DNA from: Eulemur rufifrons
Taxonomy: Eukaryota > Chordata > Mammalia > Primates > Lemuridae
DNA length: 64,000 bases
Assembly: GCF_041146395.1 (NCBI RefSeq)
Contig: NC_090983.1
Coordinates: forward strand, 66,843,501 to 66,907,500
Direction: 5' to 3'
Shown: in pieces, positions 1 to 13,730 of the stretch
Position numbering within the stretch: the stretch's first letter is position 1
How the letters are laid out: each line of letters opens with the position of its first letter
Translations under genes and position numbers: made by a program
Notes under the pieces: generated by a model
Told to the model about the DNA's origin: nothing
Seen by the model: only the letters and a program-made list of their open reading frames with translations
Databases searched by the model: none

Positions 1-3000
1 CAATTTTATAGATTTCTTTCAAATAAATGGATTTTGGTTTTACTAACTTTCTGTTTTTCAATTATTTTCTGCTCTTCTCTTCATTATTTTCTTCCTGTAC
101 TTAACTTTGGGTTTAATTTATTATTTTTTATTCTAGCTTCTTTAATGTGGTACCTTATATAAAGTGTTGGCAACATTTTCTTAAAGGGTCATCTAGTATG
201 TATTTTAGGCTTGTGAGCCATACAGTCTCTGTTGCAACTACTTAAGTTTGCCTGTGTAATATGAAAGCAGCTATAGACAGTATATAAACAAATAGGCGTT
301 GCTGCATTTTGATAATACCTTATTTACAAATGGGCCAGCCAGTTGGCCACAGTTTGCTGACCCTTTCTTAAATCATTCATTTCAGACCTTTCTTCTTTTC
401 TAATATAAGTATTTAACCTATAAGTTTCCTCTTTGCCAACTGCTTCAGCTCATCCATAAATTGTGATATGTTATATTTTCATTTATTTTGAGTTAAAAAT
501 ATTTTCTGGTATTCTTTGTAATTTTGTGGAGCCTGTGTGTTACTTGGATATCTGTTGTTTAACTACCAGATATTTTAGTAATTTCCAGATTTTTAAAATT
601 ATTGAACTCTGCTTTAAATCCATTGGTGATGAAATAACATAATCTATATCATTTCAGTAGTTTGGAATTCATTTGCAGTGGTTTTATAGCCTGGCATGTG
701 TCTGACCTAGTGAATATATTTCATATGCACTTGAAAATAATATGTATTCCACTTTCAATGAGTAGAGTGTTGTATAAATGTCAGTTAGATCAAATTGCTT
801 GACGGTGTTATTGAAGTCTTTTATATCTTTACTGGTTTTCTGTCTTCTCATTTTATCAATTATTGAGAAATGATTGTTGACATCTCTAATTTACTTGTGT
901 ATTTATCTATTTCCCTTTTTTGTTTTCCCAATTTTTGCTTTATGTATTTGAAAATTTTGTTATTGGGTACATACACATTTAAGATTTTTATGCCCTCTTG
1001 TTGCACACTTATTACTGGAAACCTCCTTCTTTATCTGTGGTAATATTTGTTAGTATGACATGCTTCTCTTTAACATTGGTAATATTCTTTGCCTTGAGAT
1101 CTACTCTGTCAATATAACCAGCCCACCTTTCTGAAGCTTAAAACTTAAATGTATCTTCATATTTAAATTGGGTTTCTTATAGAGAGCATATGTTTAGGTC
1201 CCGCTTTTTATCCTGTTTTGTTTTTTAACTAGAACATTTAAAACATATATATTTAATGTATTTATCAATATGGTTGCATATAAATCTATCATCTTGTTAT
1301 TTCTATATATCTCCTTTCATTTCCCCCTCTTGTCTTCATTTGGTTTAACCGACTAAATATTAGCATTATATATTATTTTCACCATTAGTTTCTAAGCTAT
1401 ACTTCTTTGTTTTATTTTTAGTGATTCCTCCAAACTGTATAATATTCATCTTCAAGTTATTGTTTATTTCAGAAACTTACCATCATATGCCTCCATTTCC
1501 TTCTTTTTGTCCTTTGTGTTATTAATCTTACATGTTTACTTCAAAATATTTTATAAACCCTGAAATATGTAGTTATTATTTTGGCTTTAAATATTTTTAT
1601 CTTTAAATTAACTAAAAAATGAATGTAATATTTTACATTTACCCACCTATTTATCATTTCCTGTGTTCAGTGCTCTTCATTACTTTGTATAAATCTGAGT
1701 TTACTTCTGGTGTCATATTCTTTCAGCCTGAAAAACTTCCTTCATTATTGCTTGTAGTTCAGCCCTAATGGCAATGAATTCTAATTCATTGTTGTTTTCC
1801 AAAAGTGTTATTTCACTTTCATTTTTCTACAAAATTTTATTTTTAAAATCTTCAAGCATACAAAGAAAGAATTTTAGTTACCACTTACATACCCACCAAC
1901 TAGATTATAGCATCATCATTTTGTTTGCCTTATGACATATATGTCCATTTATCCATCCTTCTATCTATTAATACACATTATTTATGATGCATTTCTAAAT
2001 AAATTACAGATAGCAATATACTTCCTTTTAAATACTTCAGCATGCATATTATTAGAATTCATTCTTCTCTTTTGATGGAACATTTATATATTATGACATT
2101 CACAAGTCTTACATGTGTATTCAAGGAATTTTGAGAAATGCATTCACTTAGTCTTTTTCAAGATATTAAATATAAATATCACCATAGCGAGCCTCCTCAT
2201 GTCCCTACCCAGTCATTCCTCAGTACCTTACTCCCAAAGGCATCTGCTATTCTTTATTCCACCATGGATCAGTTTTGGTTATTGGATATATTGTTTTCTA
2301 AATGCTATTTAGGTGAAGTTTATTGTTAGTGTTGTTCTGATCATCTATATTTTTACTGACAGAAATATGCAACTGTACTTGTGAATTTGTCCATTTCTCC
2401 CTTTAGTTCTATCAGTTTTTATTTTACACATTTTGAAACTCTCTTATTAGGCATATACACATTTACAGTTGTCATGTCTTCTTGATGTAATGACTGTTTT
2501 ATTAATGTAAGATACCCCTCTTTATCTCAGTAATACTCTTTGTTAAAGTCTGGTCCATCTAGTATTATAGTAATTTAATCATGCCGATTTTCTTATGTTT
2601 AGTATTTGCATGTATGTGTTTCCCACTCTCTTGTTACAACCTATCTGTGGGTTATATTGGAAGTACATCCTTTGTACATAGTTGGTTCTTAATTTTTACC
2701 TTTTAACAATATCTGCCTTTAATTCAAGTGTTTAGCCCATTAAGATTTAGTGTAATAATTGGTGTGGTTTTAAGCCTGTCTTGCGATTTATTTTTATTGT
2801 TCCTCTGTTTCCTTGGTTTTTTTTTTTTTTTCCCCCTCCTTTTTGGCTAGTCACTTTTGTTGAGTATTCCATTTTATTTTCCTTAGTGATTTCTTAACTC
2901 TTTCTCTCTCTCTTAATTATTTTTAAGTGGTTACGCTAGGCCCTAACTGTATGCTTTCTCAACTTAACATTCAAGTCAGTGCTGTGCCGTTTCATACTTT

Positions 3001-3080
3001 ACTCTTTACACCTGACTCTTCAATCTTCCTACTTCATACTTCCCTCTTTTTCCCAATACCTCCAAATTTAGGGTAAAGAC
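1..3080 (-). mobile_element. Antisense L1M (LINE-1) mosaic
   Basis: Read on the minus strand, bases 1-1,420 match the endonuclease to early RT part of L1 ORF2 by recall of the consensus. Bases 1,420-1,820 resemble the ORF1 3' part. From about 1,822 a second antisense fragment starts with an L1M 3'UTR-like stretch, and 2,330-3,060 repeats the endonuclease segment already seen at 780-1,330. At least two old insertions are therefore juxtaposed. No long open frame survives. A small DNA transposon interrupts the first copy at 161-366. Exact subfamily and borders cannot be set by eye. Confidence 0.75.
161..366. mobile_element. hAT-like MITE inserted in antisense L1
   Basis: The left end carries a gttggcaaca-type terminus and the right end carries gtttgctgaccc, which are imperfect inverted termini of the common mammalian element beginning CAGGGGTTGGCAAAC. 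The interior (aaagggtcat... gcttgtgagccatacagtctctg) matches that element as I remember it. L1 homology resumes on both sides, so this is a later insertion. It is non-autonomous with no coding capacity, and the exact family name is not assigned. Confidence 0.7.
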
Positions 3081-3179
3081 CTTATAGTATATTATTAAGT
3101 TTACCAATAGTATATTATTGGTATAATTATATAACCAACCTATATAACCAAGTTATATTTCCATCAACCAAAAATTATG

Positions 3180-6100
3180 AGACCCATAAATAATCAAAGG
3201 GAAAACCTTACTCTCAATAGACAGGGACCTCAATAGAACCTGCTTAGGTATGATGCATGTGTTAGAACTATCATGCAATGAATTTAAAATATCTATGATT
3301 AAAGGCTGTAGTAGGAAAGGTGGAAAATATGCATGAACAGATGTATCATTTCAGCGGAATGATAGAGAATGTAAGAAAATGTCAAATGGAAATAATAGAT
3401 GTGAAAAACATGAGATGAAGAATGCCTTTGATTTCCTTATCAGAAGGCTTGACACAGCCAAAGAAAGAATCATGAATTTGAAGATGGATCACTAGAAATT
3501 ATCTTATAATAGTGTAATTATACTATTTTAAAGCCATTACACTAATGTGGGAAGTGTCAGGAGGTAAAGAGGAAAGAGCAAAGAGACCCAAACAGAGCAT
3601 CCAAGAGGCATGTGACAATATGGATTCCATTTACATAAATGGAATCCTAGATGAAAAAGTGAGAGAATGGGACAGAAGAAACAATTGAAGAGCTCTTGGT
3701 TAATAATTTTCCAAATATAATGAAAGACATCAAATCACAAATCACAGAAGCTCAGAGAGCCAAAACAGGATAAACACCTCTCCTCCCAAACCCTATACCA
3801 TTACACCATGTCCATAATATTCTAATTGATGAGATTCAAAGATAAATAGAAAATATTGAAGGCAGCTTGAATAAAATAGAGTTCTTACACAAAAAGGAAC
3901 AAAATTTAGAATTGTAGCAACTTCTTGTCATCAGAAACTATGCAAAACAGAAACCAACAAAGTGACAACATTAAAGTGTAGCAAATAAATAACTATCAAG
4001 CCAATATTCCATAGCACATTAAATTATCTTTTAAAACAAAGGAAAAATAGATTTTTCCAGACAGATAAAAACTTTGAGAATTTATTATCCATAGACCTTC
4101 ACTGCGAGAAGTGTTAAGCAACTTTTCAGACAGAATGAATACAATATTAGACAGAGACTTGGATCCACACAGAGAAGTAAAGATCTCTGGAAATGGCTAA
4201 AATGAAGATAGATATAAAATACATTTCTCCTTAACTGAAGCCAGTCTAAAAGATAATTTGTTCTCTAAACAAAAATTAAAAAAAATTATAGAAAGCTCTG
4301 TAAATTTATAGCATATATATTGGTAAAATATACGACAGCCTTAGCACAAAGCATGGGAATGAGAAATTGGGAGTATATAAGTTTCTTATATTACATGTGA
4401 AGTATTATAGTATTATTTGAAGGCATCTTGGTTATGCTGTGATTCATTAAAGATGTATCTTGTATACCCAAGGGTAACTTTTAAAAATATTTTTTAAAAA
4501 GTATAAATAATAAGCCAATAATGTAAATAAAATATAATAAAAATATTCAGTTGATCCAAAAGCATGATGATAAAATGTCAAAGGGAGCAAAAACAGATGG
4601 AACAAATAGAAAACAACTAACAACATAGTAGATTTTAATTCCACCAAGTCAATAATTACATAAAATGTAAATGGTTTAAATATAGCAATTAAAAGACTGA
4701 AATTGTCAGGTTGGGTAAAAAAGCAAGATCTAACTATATGCTATCATAAGAAATCCACTTGAAATAAAAGGGACAAATAGGTTAGAAGTAAACCTGTGAA
4801 AAAAAGTTATACCATGCAAACACTAATCATAAAAAAGCTAGAGTAGCTATATTAATAACAAAATAAACTTCAGAAAATGAGATGTTGCAAAGGATATTCC
4901 ATAATGATAAAGAGATCACTTCACCAAGAAGATATAATAATCTGAAATGTGTGTGCCTCTAACCACAGAGCTTTAAAATGCATGAAATAACAATTGATAG
5001 AACTGAAAGGGAAATAGACAAATCCATAATTATATTTTGAGTCTTCAAACTCCTCTTGTGTAACTGATAGAATAAATAGACCAAAATTTAGTAAGGATAT
5101 ATAAAATCTGAAAAATACTTATAATCAACTTTACCTAATTGACATTTATATAACATTCCAGCTAACAATAACAAAATACACATAGAATATTAAGCACAAT
5201 AGACCATACTGTGGGCATAGAACAAACCTAACAAATTTTTAAAAATTTAAAGTATACAGAGTGTGTACTCTGAACATAATGGAAATAAACCAGAAATCAA
5301 TAACAGGAAACTTATCTCAAAAATCCTCAAATATTTGCAAATTAAGCAACAAACTTCTAAATACTCATGGGTCAAAGTGAAAGTCAGAAGAAAAATTTGA
5401 AAATATTTTGAATTGAATGAAAATAAAAACACAGCATATCAAAAATTGTGGGATGCACCTAAACTTGTACTTGAAGTGAAATTTATATGAACAGCAAATA
5501 AAGTCAAACAGAAGGAAGGAAATAATAATGGTAAAAAGAGAAATCAATGAAATTGAAAATAGAAAAACATTAAAGGCAACCAAGAAAGCCAGAAACTGTT
5601 GTTTTTTTTTTAAAAAAGATCAATCAAATTGATTCACCTTTAGCTAGGTTTACCAAGGAAAAAGAGGGAATACACAAATTACCAATGTCAGCAACAAAAG
5701 GGGGAGGGCATTACTATACACCCTATGACATAAAACTAAATATAAGAGAATATTGCAAACATTTTTATGTCCAAAATTCAAAAATTTAGGTAAAATGAAC
5801 AAATCCCTTGAAAAGTACAAATTACTAAAGGCCAATCAAGAAGTAATAGATAACTTGAATAGTCCTATAGAGATTAAAGACATTCATTTTATAACTCAAT
5901 ACTTGAAAACTTCTAACAAAGAAGACTCCAGTATCAGATGGCTTTACTGGTGAATTCTATCAAAAATTTTAGGAAGAAATTGTGTCTATTTTGTACAAAC
6001 TCTTCCAGAATGTGCAAGTGGAGGGAACATCTTTCAGCTCATTTTTTAAGACCACCATTACACTGAAACGCAAACTAGGTAAAGACATTACAGTGAAAGA

Positions 6101-6391
6101 AAACTTCAGACCAGTGTCTTTTGTAGAGATGCAAAATCCTCAACAAAATGTTCTCAAATTGAACAGCAATATAATAACAGGATAATATATCATGTTCATG
6201 TGGAGTTTATCCTGGGAATGCAAGGCTGGTTCAACATTCAAAAATCTAATCTTCAGTTTGCCATTTCATTAGGCTAAAGAATAAAAACCATTCAACCATA
6301 TTGATAGATACATAAAAACCAGATGACAACACTCAACTACAAAACACAGTTGAAAGAATTTAAAGTAAACCTGAATGAATGGAATTATATA
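3180..6391 (+). mobile_element. Old sense L1M, left part (ORF1 remnant to ORF2 RT)
   Basis: Order is ORF1-like sequence (about 3,250-4,130), an inter-ORF region, ORF2 endonuclease from about 4,650 (motif resembling the start of ORF2, then the conserved aaatccactt block), and RT-like sequence from about 5,900 to 6,310. All frames are broken by stops. An internal deletion near 6,313 joins early RT to a later ORF2 block. The copy stops at 6,391, where a MER2 element begins, and resumes without loss at 14,230. Confidence 0.8.
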
Positions 6392-6592
6392 GAGTTGGCT
6401 CTCCATATCTGCAGGTTCTGCATTTGTAGATTCAACCAACTGCAGAATGAAAATATTTGGGAAAAAAAGCAACAACAACAAAAATATGACAATAAAAATA
6501 ATACAAATAAAAAAACCCAACATAATATAACAATCGTTTATATTGTATTAGGTGTTAGAAGTAATCTAAAGATAATTTAAAGTATAGGGGAG
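6392..6592. mobile_element. MER2 (Tigger-type DNA transposon), left part
   Basis: Starts gagttggctctccatatctgc and contains the ttcaaccaactgcag block and the gtattaggtgttagaagtaatc block of the MER2 consensus as recalled. It is preceded by TA at 6,390-6,391, the expected target of Tc1/mariner-class Tigger elements. It is cut at about 6,592 by a large L1 and continues at about 14,111. It encodes no transposase. Confidence 0.85.
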
Positions 6593-7244
6593 TCAAGATG
6601 GCTGACTAGAGATATCAGACACTTGCCCTCCCCAGAAAGAAGAATAAAATTGTGAATAGATACTCATGCCTCAAATAGAATATCCAGGAGAGATCACTAG
6701 AGATCAAGAGAGAAATCACAGGAAACATCTGAGGCACAGAACTAAGCAGCTAGCTCAGGGAGATCAGCTGGGAGCCCTGAGGGCCTCCCTATTGTGGGGT
6801 AAGTGAGAGATTCTTAGTAGTCCACATCCCCAAGGTTATGGACTATTACAATCCTAATCATGGGGGAACATCACACAAACCCTGAGACTAGCACAGGTGG
6901 TAATCTCGAGACCCTGCAAGGCTATTGCACTAGAAAGGGAACTTGCGCTGGGTCACACACACCCCTGAGACCTGAGTGGCTGCTGCAGGGTGCTATTGTG
7001 AGAGCACAGCTGCCACTGGCCTAGATCCTGCCCTGAGAACCACAGTCCTCATATGTCCACATCCTGGGAACCCTCACTGACATCCCCCAGTGTCCATGTG
7101 GAAGGCTCCTGTGCACAGTGCTGGCTAGACCCAAAGGTGGGGTTCCCAGTACTCTAGCTTGCACAGAGGACTGCTCTCTGGGGAAAGAATAGTGTGGTGC
7201 AACAAGGAGGCAGCCCGTGGGACAAAGAAAACCAAAGCATGCAC

Positions 7245-8040
7245 TTTCCAGAGCCTAAGAGTTCCCTATCTGGAGCTGTGAGAAGTGACCCTGCCCCCAG
7301 CTGAGGCGCAAATCCTGTGCTTGGGCTCACAATTGGAGAGTGGGATTCCTCACCCACACCCGACACACTGCACAAGCAGTTGCTGCCAGTAGGAGCTAAG
7401 GTGAGTCAGCCTGAGAGCTGATTGTCTGGGGCTGGGAAAAGCAACCCTATTCCCACCAGTGGAGTGAACCCTGTGCTCAGGCTAGCACGTAGACAGCAGG
7501 AACCTTCCCCCCCCATGAATACTACCATGGCTGTAGCTGCTGCTGCTGCTACCAGAGGCTGGAGTAGACAAGCCTGAGGGCTGCCTGTCTGGGGCTGGGA
7601 GTGGTGACCATACCCCCATTTGTGGTATGGTCTCTGTGTTCAGGCTACACACAGAGGGCAGGATCCTTCCTCAGCCTCTGCACAATGCTGCAGTCACTGC
7701 TACATCCATGAGCTGAAGCAAGTGCTACCCAGAATGTGAGAGCTCCCTGTTTGGAACTGCAGGTGCCAACCCTGCCCACACCAGGAGCCTATGCTCTAGT
7801 GCGTATCCCAAATACAGGCTCCCTAAGCACACTGTTGTAACCACTGCTGCTGCCAAAGATGAAATATGCACTCCACAGACCCTGAGAACTGCCTGAAAGG
7901 ACTGCTGAAAGCAGCCCCACCCACCCCGACAGCAGAAATGCTGTGCTCTAGCATGAGTCTGGGAAACAGGTTCTCCACACCCGCCACCATAGATCACCCT
8001 ATCTACTCTACTACAGTATACACTGCTGCACACCACTAGG
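7245..8040 (+). repeat. Tandem ~160-bp units in L1 5'UTR
   Basis: A block of the form gcctgagagctgcctgtctgg followed by a ctg...gtgaccctgccccca block recurs at about 7,252, 7,411, 7,572, 7,733 and 7,885, a spacing of roughly 152-161 bases. Later parts of each unit also correspond: a ctgtgctcaggct block and a tgctgctgc block. Five diverged copies are visible. They lie within the 5'UTR, which contains the promoter in L1 elements. Confidence 0.75.
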
Positions 8041-8099
8041 GGCCTGAGGTCAGACCTCCCACCCTGGTACCAACACCCCAGAGCCTGAGCATGCCACCC

Positions 8100-8560
8100 A
8101 AGAATCTGGGGCTCACTCCACCCCCCCATTCTACCACTTCTGCCATCTGTACATTCCCCTGAGGAACTTGAAGACTAGCCCACCCAGCCTGCCATCAATA
8201 CCACCAACAGCACACCACCAACATAGGAACCTGGGGACTGACCTGCCCAGCCCATTGCAGCCATCTCCAGCACGAACATGCACCACTTGGGACCCAGAGA
8301 GTCATCCTGCCACTCTACTGCCATTGCCCATGCCATGCTAGCTGCCCAGGGGCCAAGGACCCACTGAGCCACCCAGCCTACTGCTGCCATTATGAACATC
8401 CAAGGAAGCCACCTCGTGGCCCAAGAATTGGCCCACCTGGACCCACTAACATTGGTGTTAGCATATGGCACCCTGGGGCCCAAGGACAGGCCCACTCAAC
8501 CCACCACTGCCATGACTGGGGCCTGAAGACTGACCCACCAGGCATCTCCGTTCCCAGCAA
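8100..8560 (+). repeat. Tandem ~60-bp units in L1 5'UTR
   Basis: A second, different array follows the first. A unit resembling ggggcccaaggac.ggcccac followed by a cc.cactgctgccat block recurs around 8,230, 8,290, 8,350, 8,415, 8,473 and 8,518, with less clear copies before. The open frames on the minus strand here (134 and 106 codons) are a by-product of this proline/glycine-rich composition. Confidence 0.65.
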
Positions 8561-8821
8561 AACTTCACCAGAGCCTTCATTAATAACTGCACCCTAACCC
8601 ATTGAGGAAATCACAGGTACCACTGATGCTGTTTATAGCCAAAGAAATCATACAGGGCCTACAATACTCCATGCATCCAGAATCAAGCCAAAGGGCCCTA
8701 CTCAATCAACCCCATAGATACATCTTCAGTAGAAAGTCCTCCCCAATGAAAGCAAATTCAAAAAACAGGAAGAAACAGCTGTTACACAATATGTGCAGAT
8801 ATCAACAAAGGCACAGGAAAC

Positions 8822-9780
8822 ATGGAAAAGTTAGGAAATGCAACACCTTTAAAGAAACACAGTAATTCTCCAGCAACAGATTTGAATGAACAAGAAATTC
8901 TCAAAATCCCAGATAAAGAATTCAAATTATTGAGTTTAAAGAAGTTCAGTGAGATACAAGGGAACTCTGAAAAACAATGCAAACAAATAAGAAAACCAAT
9001 TCAGAGTATGAATGAAAAATTTACCAAAGAGGTGGATATCATAAAAGAGAACCAAACAGAAATTCTGGAACTGAAGAATTCATTGAATGAATTACAAAAT
9101 ACATTAAAAAGCGTCAACAAAAAGCTAGATCAAGTAGAAGAAGAAATCTCAGAACTTGAAGACAGCTCTTTTGAAATAACCTAGTCAGACCAACATAAAG
9201 AAAAAAGAATTAAGAAGAATGAACAAAGACTTTGTGCTATATGGGACACCATAAAGAGGCCAAATGTCTGAATTATTGGTATCTCAGAAAGTGAAGAGAG
9301 AATGAAAGCATCCAAAAACCTATTCAACAAAATAATAGATGAAAACTTCCCAAGTATAGAAAGAGATTTAGACATCCAGATATAGCAGGCAGTGATCACT
9401 AAAGAGATACATTGCAAAAAGTTCTTCTTTATGGTGCATTATGGTCAAGTTGTCTAAAGTAAAAAACAAAAAGAGAATTCTGTAAGTAGCAAGATACAAG
9501 TATCTAGTCACTAATAAAGGATCCTCCAACAGTCTAACAGTGGACTTCTCAGCCAGGAGAGAATGGGATGATATATTCAAAGTGCTGAAAACAAAACAAA
9601 ACAAAACAAAACTGCTACCCAAGAATACTATGTCCAGCAAAATTATCCTTCATAAATGAATAAGAAACAAGTCTTTCCTAGATAAGCAAATGCTGAAGGA
9701 ATTCATCACCACTAGCCTAGCCCTACAAGAAAGGCTCATGGGAGTCCTAATCTGGAAGCAAAAAGAAGAACTGCTACTAT
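8822..9780 (+). pseudogene. L1 ORF1 relic
   Basis: Open from ATG at 8,822 to a stop at 9,182-9,184 (120 codons). The product is rich in Lys, Glu, Gln and Leu with heptad-like spacing (about residues 40-115), matching the coiled-coil N-terminal half of the L1 RNA-binding protein. Downstream, RRM-like sequence continues (KEKRIKKNEQRL) but with stops, to about 9,780. In active L1s this protein trimerises on L1 RNA. Here it is interrupted and has no plausible function. Confidence 0.8.
9588..9611. repeat. (AAAAC)n simple repeat
   Basis: About four and a half aaaac units lie inside the ORF1 relic and contribute to its disruption. Confidence 0.85.
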
Positions 9781-9950
9781 CATGAAAACACACAAAAGTA
9801 TAAAACTCAGTGGTAAGGCAAACACACAAATGAGGAAGAGAAAGGACTCAAATGGTCCCACTACAGAAAACCACCAAATCACAAGGACAAACAAGAAGAG
9901 AAATAGAAAGGAACAAAAATATACAAAGCAATTAGAAAACAATAAACAAT

Positions 9951-12900
9951 ATGACCGGAACAAAACCTCATGGATCAATAATAACGTTGAATGTAAATGC
10001 ATTAAATTCTCCACTTAAAAGATATAGGCTGGCTGAATGGATTAAAATAACATGATCCAATCATATTCTGCCTACAAGAAACACACTTTACCTATAAAGA
10101 CACATCTACACTGAAAGTAAAGGGTTGGAAAAAATATGTTACAAAAATAGAAACCAAAAGTGAGCAGGAATAGCTATACTTACATCAGATAAATAGATTT
10201 TAAATCAAGTACAGTAAAAAGGGACAAATAAGGTCATTGTATAATGATAAAGGGATCAATCCAGCAAGAAGATATAACAATTCTAAATATATGGGCACCC
10301 AACCCTGGAGCACCCAGATTCACAAAGCAAATAATTACTAGATCTAAAGAGAGAGCTAGATTACAATACAATAATAGTGGAGAACTTCAACACCTCATTC
10401 TCAGCATTATACAGATTATATATATAAAAAATAATCAATGAAGAAACACTGAATTTAAACTGGACTTTAGACCAAATAGATCTAACAGACATTTACAGAG
10501 CATTCTATCCAACAACTGCAGAATATACATTTTTTTCATCAGCATATGGAACATTCTCCAGGATAGACCATATGTTAGGTCACAAAACAAGTCTCAAGAA
10601 ATTAAAAAAAAAAATGGAAATGATATCAAATATCTTCTCAGACCACAATGGAATAAAACTATAAATCAATACCAAGAGAAACTTTGGAAACCATACAAAT
10701 ATATGAGAATTAACATGCTCCAGAATGACCATTAAGTCAATGAAGATATTAAGATGGAAATCAAAAAATGTCTTGAAACAAATGAAAATGAAAATGAAAT
10801 GTTCCAAAACCTGTGGGGTAAAGCAAAAGCAGTGCTAAGAGAGGTTTATAGCAGTAAACACCTACATAAACAAAAAAACACAGAATGATTTCAAATAAAC
10901 AATCTAGTGAGGCACCACAAGGAACTAGAAAAGAGGAAACCAAAGCCAAAATAAGCAGAAACAAAGAAATAATAAAGATCAGAGTAGAACTAAAAAAAAA
11001 AATAGAGATTAAAAAAATCTGAAGAATCAACAAAATTAAAAGTTGGTTCTTTGAAAAGATAAACAAAATTGATAAACCATGAGCTAGACTAACCAAGGAG
11101 AGAGAAGACCGCAATAAACAAAATCACAAATGAAAAGGGAGACATTACAACTGAGACTACAGAAATACAAAAGATCATCAGAGACTGTTATGAACAACTA
11201 TATACTCACAAGCACATACAGCCTACCAAGATTGAATCAGGAAGAAATAGAAAACATGAACAGTCCAATTACAGGTAATGAGATTGAATCAGTAGTAAAA
11301 AGTCTCCCAACAAAGAAAAGGCTAGGACTGTATGGCTTCACCGTGGAATGCTACCAAAATTTCATAGAAGAATTAACATCAATTCTCCTTAAACTATTCC
11401 AGAAAATTAATAAGGAGAGAATTCTCCCCAACTCATTCTACCAGGCCAGCATTACCCTGATACCAAAATCAGACCAGAACACAAGAAAACTAAAGGCTAA
11501 TACCCCTAATGAACAGAAATGAAAAAAAAACAAAACTTCAACAAAATACTAATAAACTGAATTCACCAGTACATCAAAAACATAATAAACCATGATCAAG
11601 TGGGATTTATACCATGGATGCAAGGATGGTTCAATATATGCAAACAAGAAATGTGATGCCATCAACAGAATGAAGGCCAAAAACCATACGTTCATCTCAA
11701 TAGACACTGAAAAAGCATTTGATAAAATTTAACAACCCTCATGATAAAAACTCTCAACAAATTAGGCATAGAAGGAACATACCTCAAAATAAAGGCCATA
11801 TATGGCAGATGCATAGCTAACATCCTGAATTGGGAGAAGTTGAAAGCCTTTCCTGTAAGAACTAGAACAAGACAAGGATTCCCATTTTCACCACTCCTAT
11901 TCAACATAGGACTGGAAGTCCTAGCCAGAGCAATCAGGCAACAGAAAGAAATAAAAGGCATCCAAATTGGAAAGGAGGAAGTCAAATTTTCCTTCTTTAC
12001 AGATAACATGGAGGTTTAGAAAAACCTAAAGACTCCACAAAAAAGGGTTAGAAGTGAAAAACAAATTTAGTAAAGTTCTAGAATACAAAATCAACATATA
12101 AAAATCAGTAGCATTTCTATACAACAGTAATAGCCAAAAAAGTAATCATGAAAACAATCCCATCTGCAATAGCTAGCTACAAAAAAAAAAAAAAAAAAAA
12201 CACCAAACATAGGAATAAATTTAACCAAGGAGGTGAAAAATCTCTATAAGAAAAATTACAAAACACTGATGAAAGAAATTGAAGGGGGCATAAACAAATG
12301 GAAAGACATCCCATGCTCATGGATTGGAATAATTAATATCAATAAGATGACCATACTACCTAAAGCAATCTACAGATTCAATGCAGTCTCTATCAAAATA
12401 CCAATGCCATTTTTCAGATAAATAGAAAAAACAATCCTAAAATTCATATGGAAATAAAAGAGAACCTGAATAGCCAAAGTGATCCTGAGCAAAAAGAACA
12501 AAGCTGGAGGCATCACACTAACTGACTTCAAAATATATTATAAGGCTATAGTAACCAAAACAGCATGACATTGGTATAAAAATAGACACATAGACCAATG
12601 GGACAGAATAGATAACCCAGAAATAAATCTACTTATTTACAGCCAGCTGACCTTTGACAAAGCCACCAAGAATAGATACTGGGGAAAGGATGTCCTCTTC
12701 AATAAATGGTTTGGGGAAAACTGGCTAACCATATTTCAGAAGACCCCTGTTTCTTAGCACATACAAAAATCAACTCAAGACTTAAATGTAAGACTGGAAA
12801 CTATAAAACTACTAGACGAAAACACAGGAAAAACTCTTGAGAACATTGATCTAGGCAAAGATTTTATGACTATAACCTCAAAAGCAGAGATAACAAAAAC

Positions 12901-13730
12901 AAAAATAGACAAATGGAACTATATTAAACTAAAAAGCTTCTATACACCAAAGTAAACAATCAACAGAGTGAAGAGACAACCTCTTGAATGGGAGAAAATA
13001 TTTGTAAACTACTCATCTGACATCAGACTAATATCCAGAATATACAAGAACTCAAACCGTAAAAAAGCCAAATAATCCAATTAAAAATGGGGCAAAGGAC
13101 TTGAATAGATATATCTTAAAAGAAGACATATCTTGAATATATATATCTTGAATAGATATATCTTAAAAGAAGACATAGAAATGGGCAACAAGTATATGAA
13201 AAAATGCTCAACATCACTAATCATCAGGGAAATGCAAATCAAAACCAAAACAAGATATCATCTCACGTCAGTTAGAATGGCTATTAGTAAAAAGACAAAA
13301 AATAACAGTTGCTGGTGAGGATATGGAAAAGGGAACTCATATACACTCTTACTGGGAATGTAAATTAGTACAACCACTGTGGAAAACAGTATAGAGATTT
13401 CTCAAAACTAAAGGTAGAACTACCATACAATCTATTATTAGCAATCCCACTACCGGGTATTTATCCAAAGGAAAAGAAACCACTATATCAAAGGGATACC
13501 TGCACTCACATATTTATCGTAGCACTATTCACAATAGCAAAGATATGGAATCCATGTAACTTTCCATCAATGGATGAATGGGTAGGAAAATATGATATAT
13601 ACACACAATGGAATCCTATTCAGCCATAAAAAAGAATGAGGTCATGTCATTTGCACAAACATGGATGGAACTGAGCCAGTCATAGAAAGGCAAATATTAC
13701 ATCTTCTCATTCATATGTGGGAGCTAAAAA
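9951..13730 (+). pseudogene. L1 ORF2 relic (endonuclease-reverse transcriptase)
   Basis: The start atgaccgg at 9,951 and the following actttaaatg-like block match the ORF2 beginning. Endonuclease sequence runs to about 10,700 and RT sequence lies around 11,130-12,020. The catalytic region at about 11,990-12,015 reads FFTDNM where an active L1 has an FADD-type motif, so even the active site has decayed. The C-terminal region runs to about 13,730, where the usual tcatatgtgggagctaaa end is seen. Frames are split into at least five open pieces by stops and frameshifts. It is a dead copy. Confidence 0.85.
12181..12200. repeat. Poly(A) run
   Basis: Twenty consecutive A residues lie inside the decayed ORF2, probably expanded from a short A run of the original element. 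Confidence 0.9.

Noticed and set aside
7725..8495. 134- and 106-codon minus-strand open frames
   Set aside because: They lie in the tandem-repeat L1 5'UTR, and their regular Trp/Gly/Ala content reflects the repeat units rather than a gene.
11692..12019. Possible active reverse transcriptase segment
   Set aside because: The catalytic motif is altered and stops and frameshifts surround it; it belongs to the dead L1.
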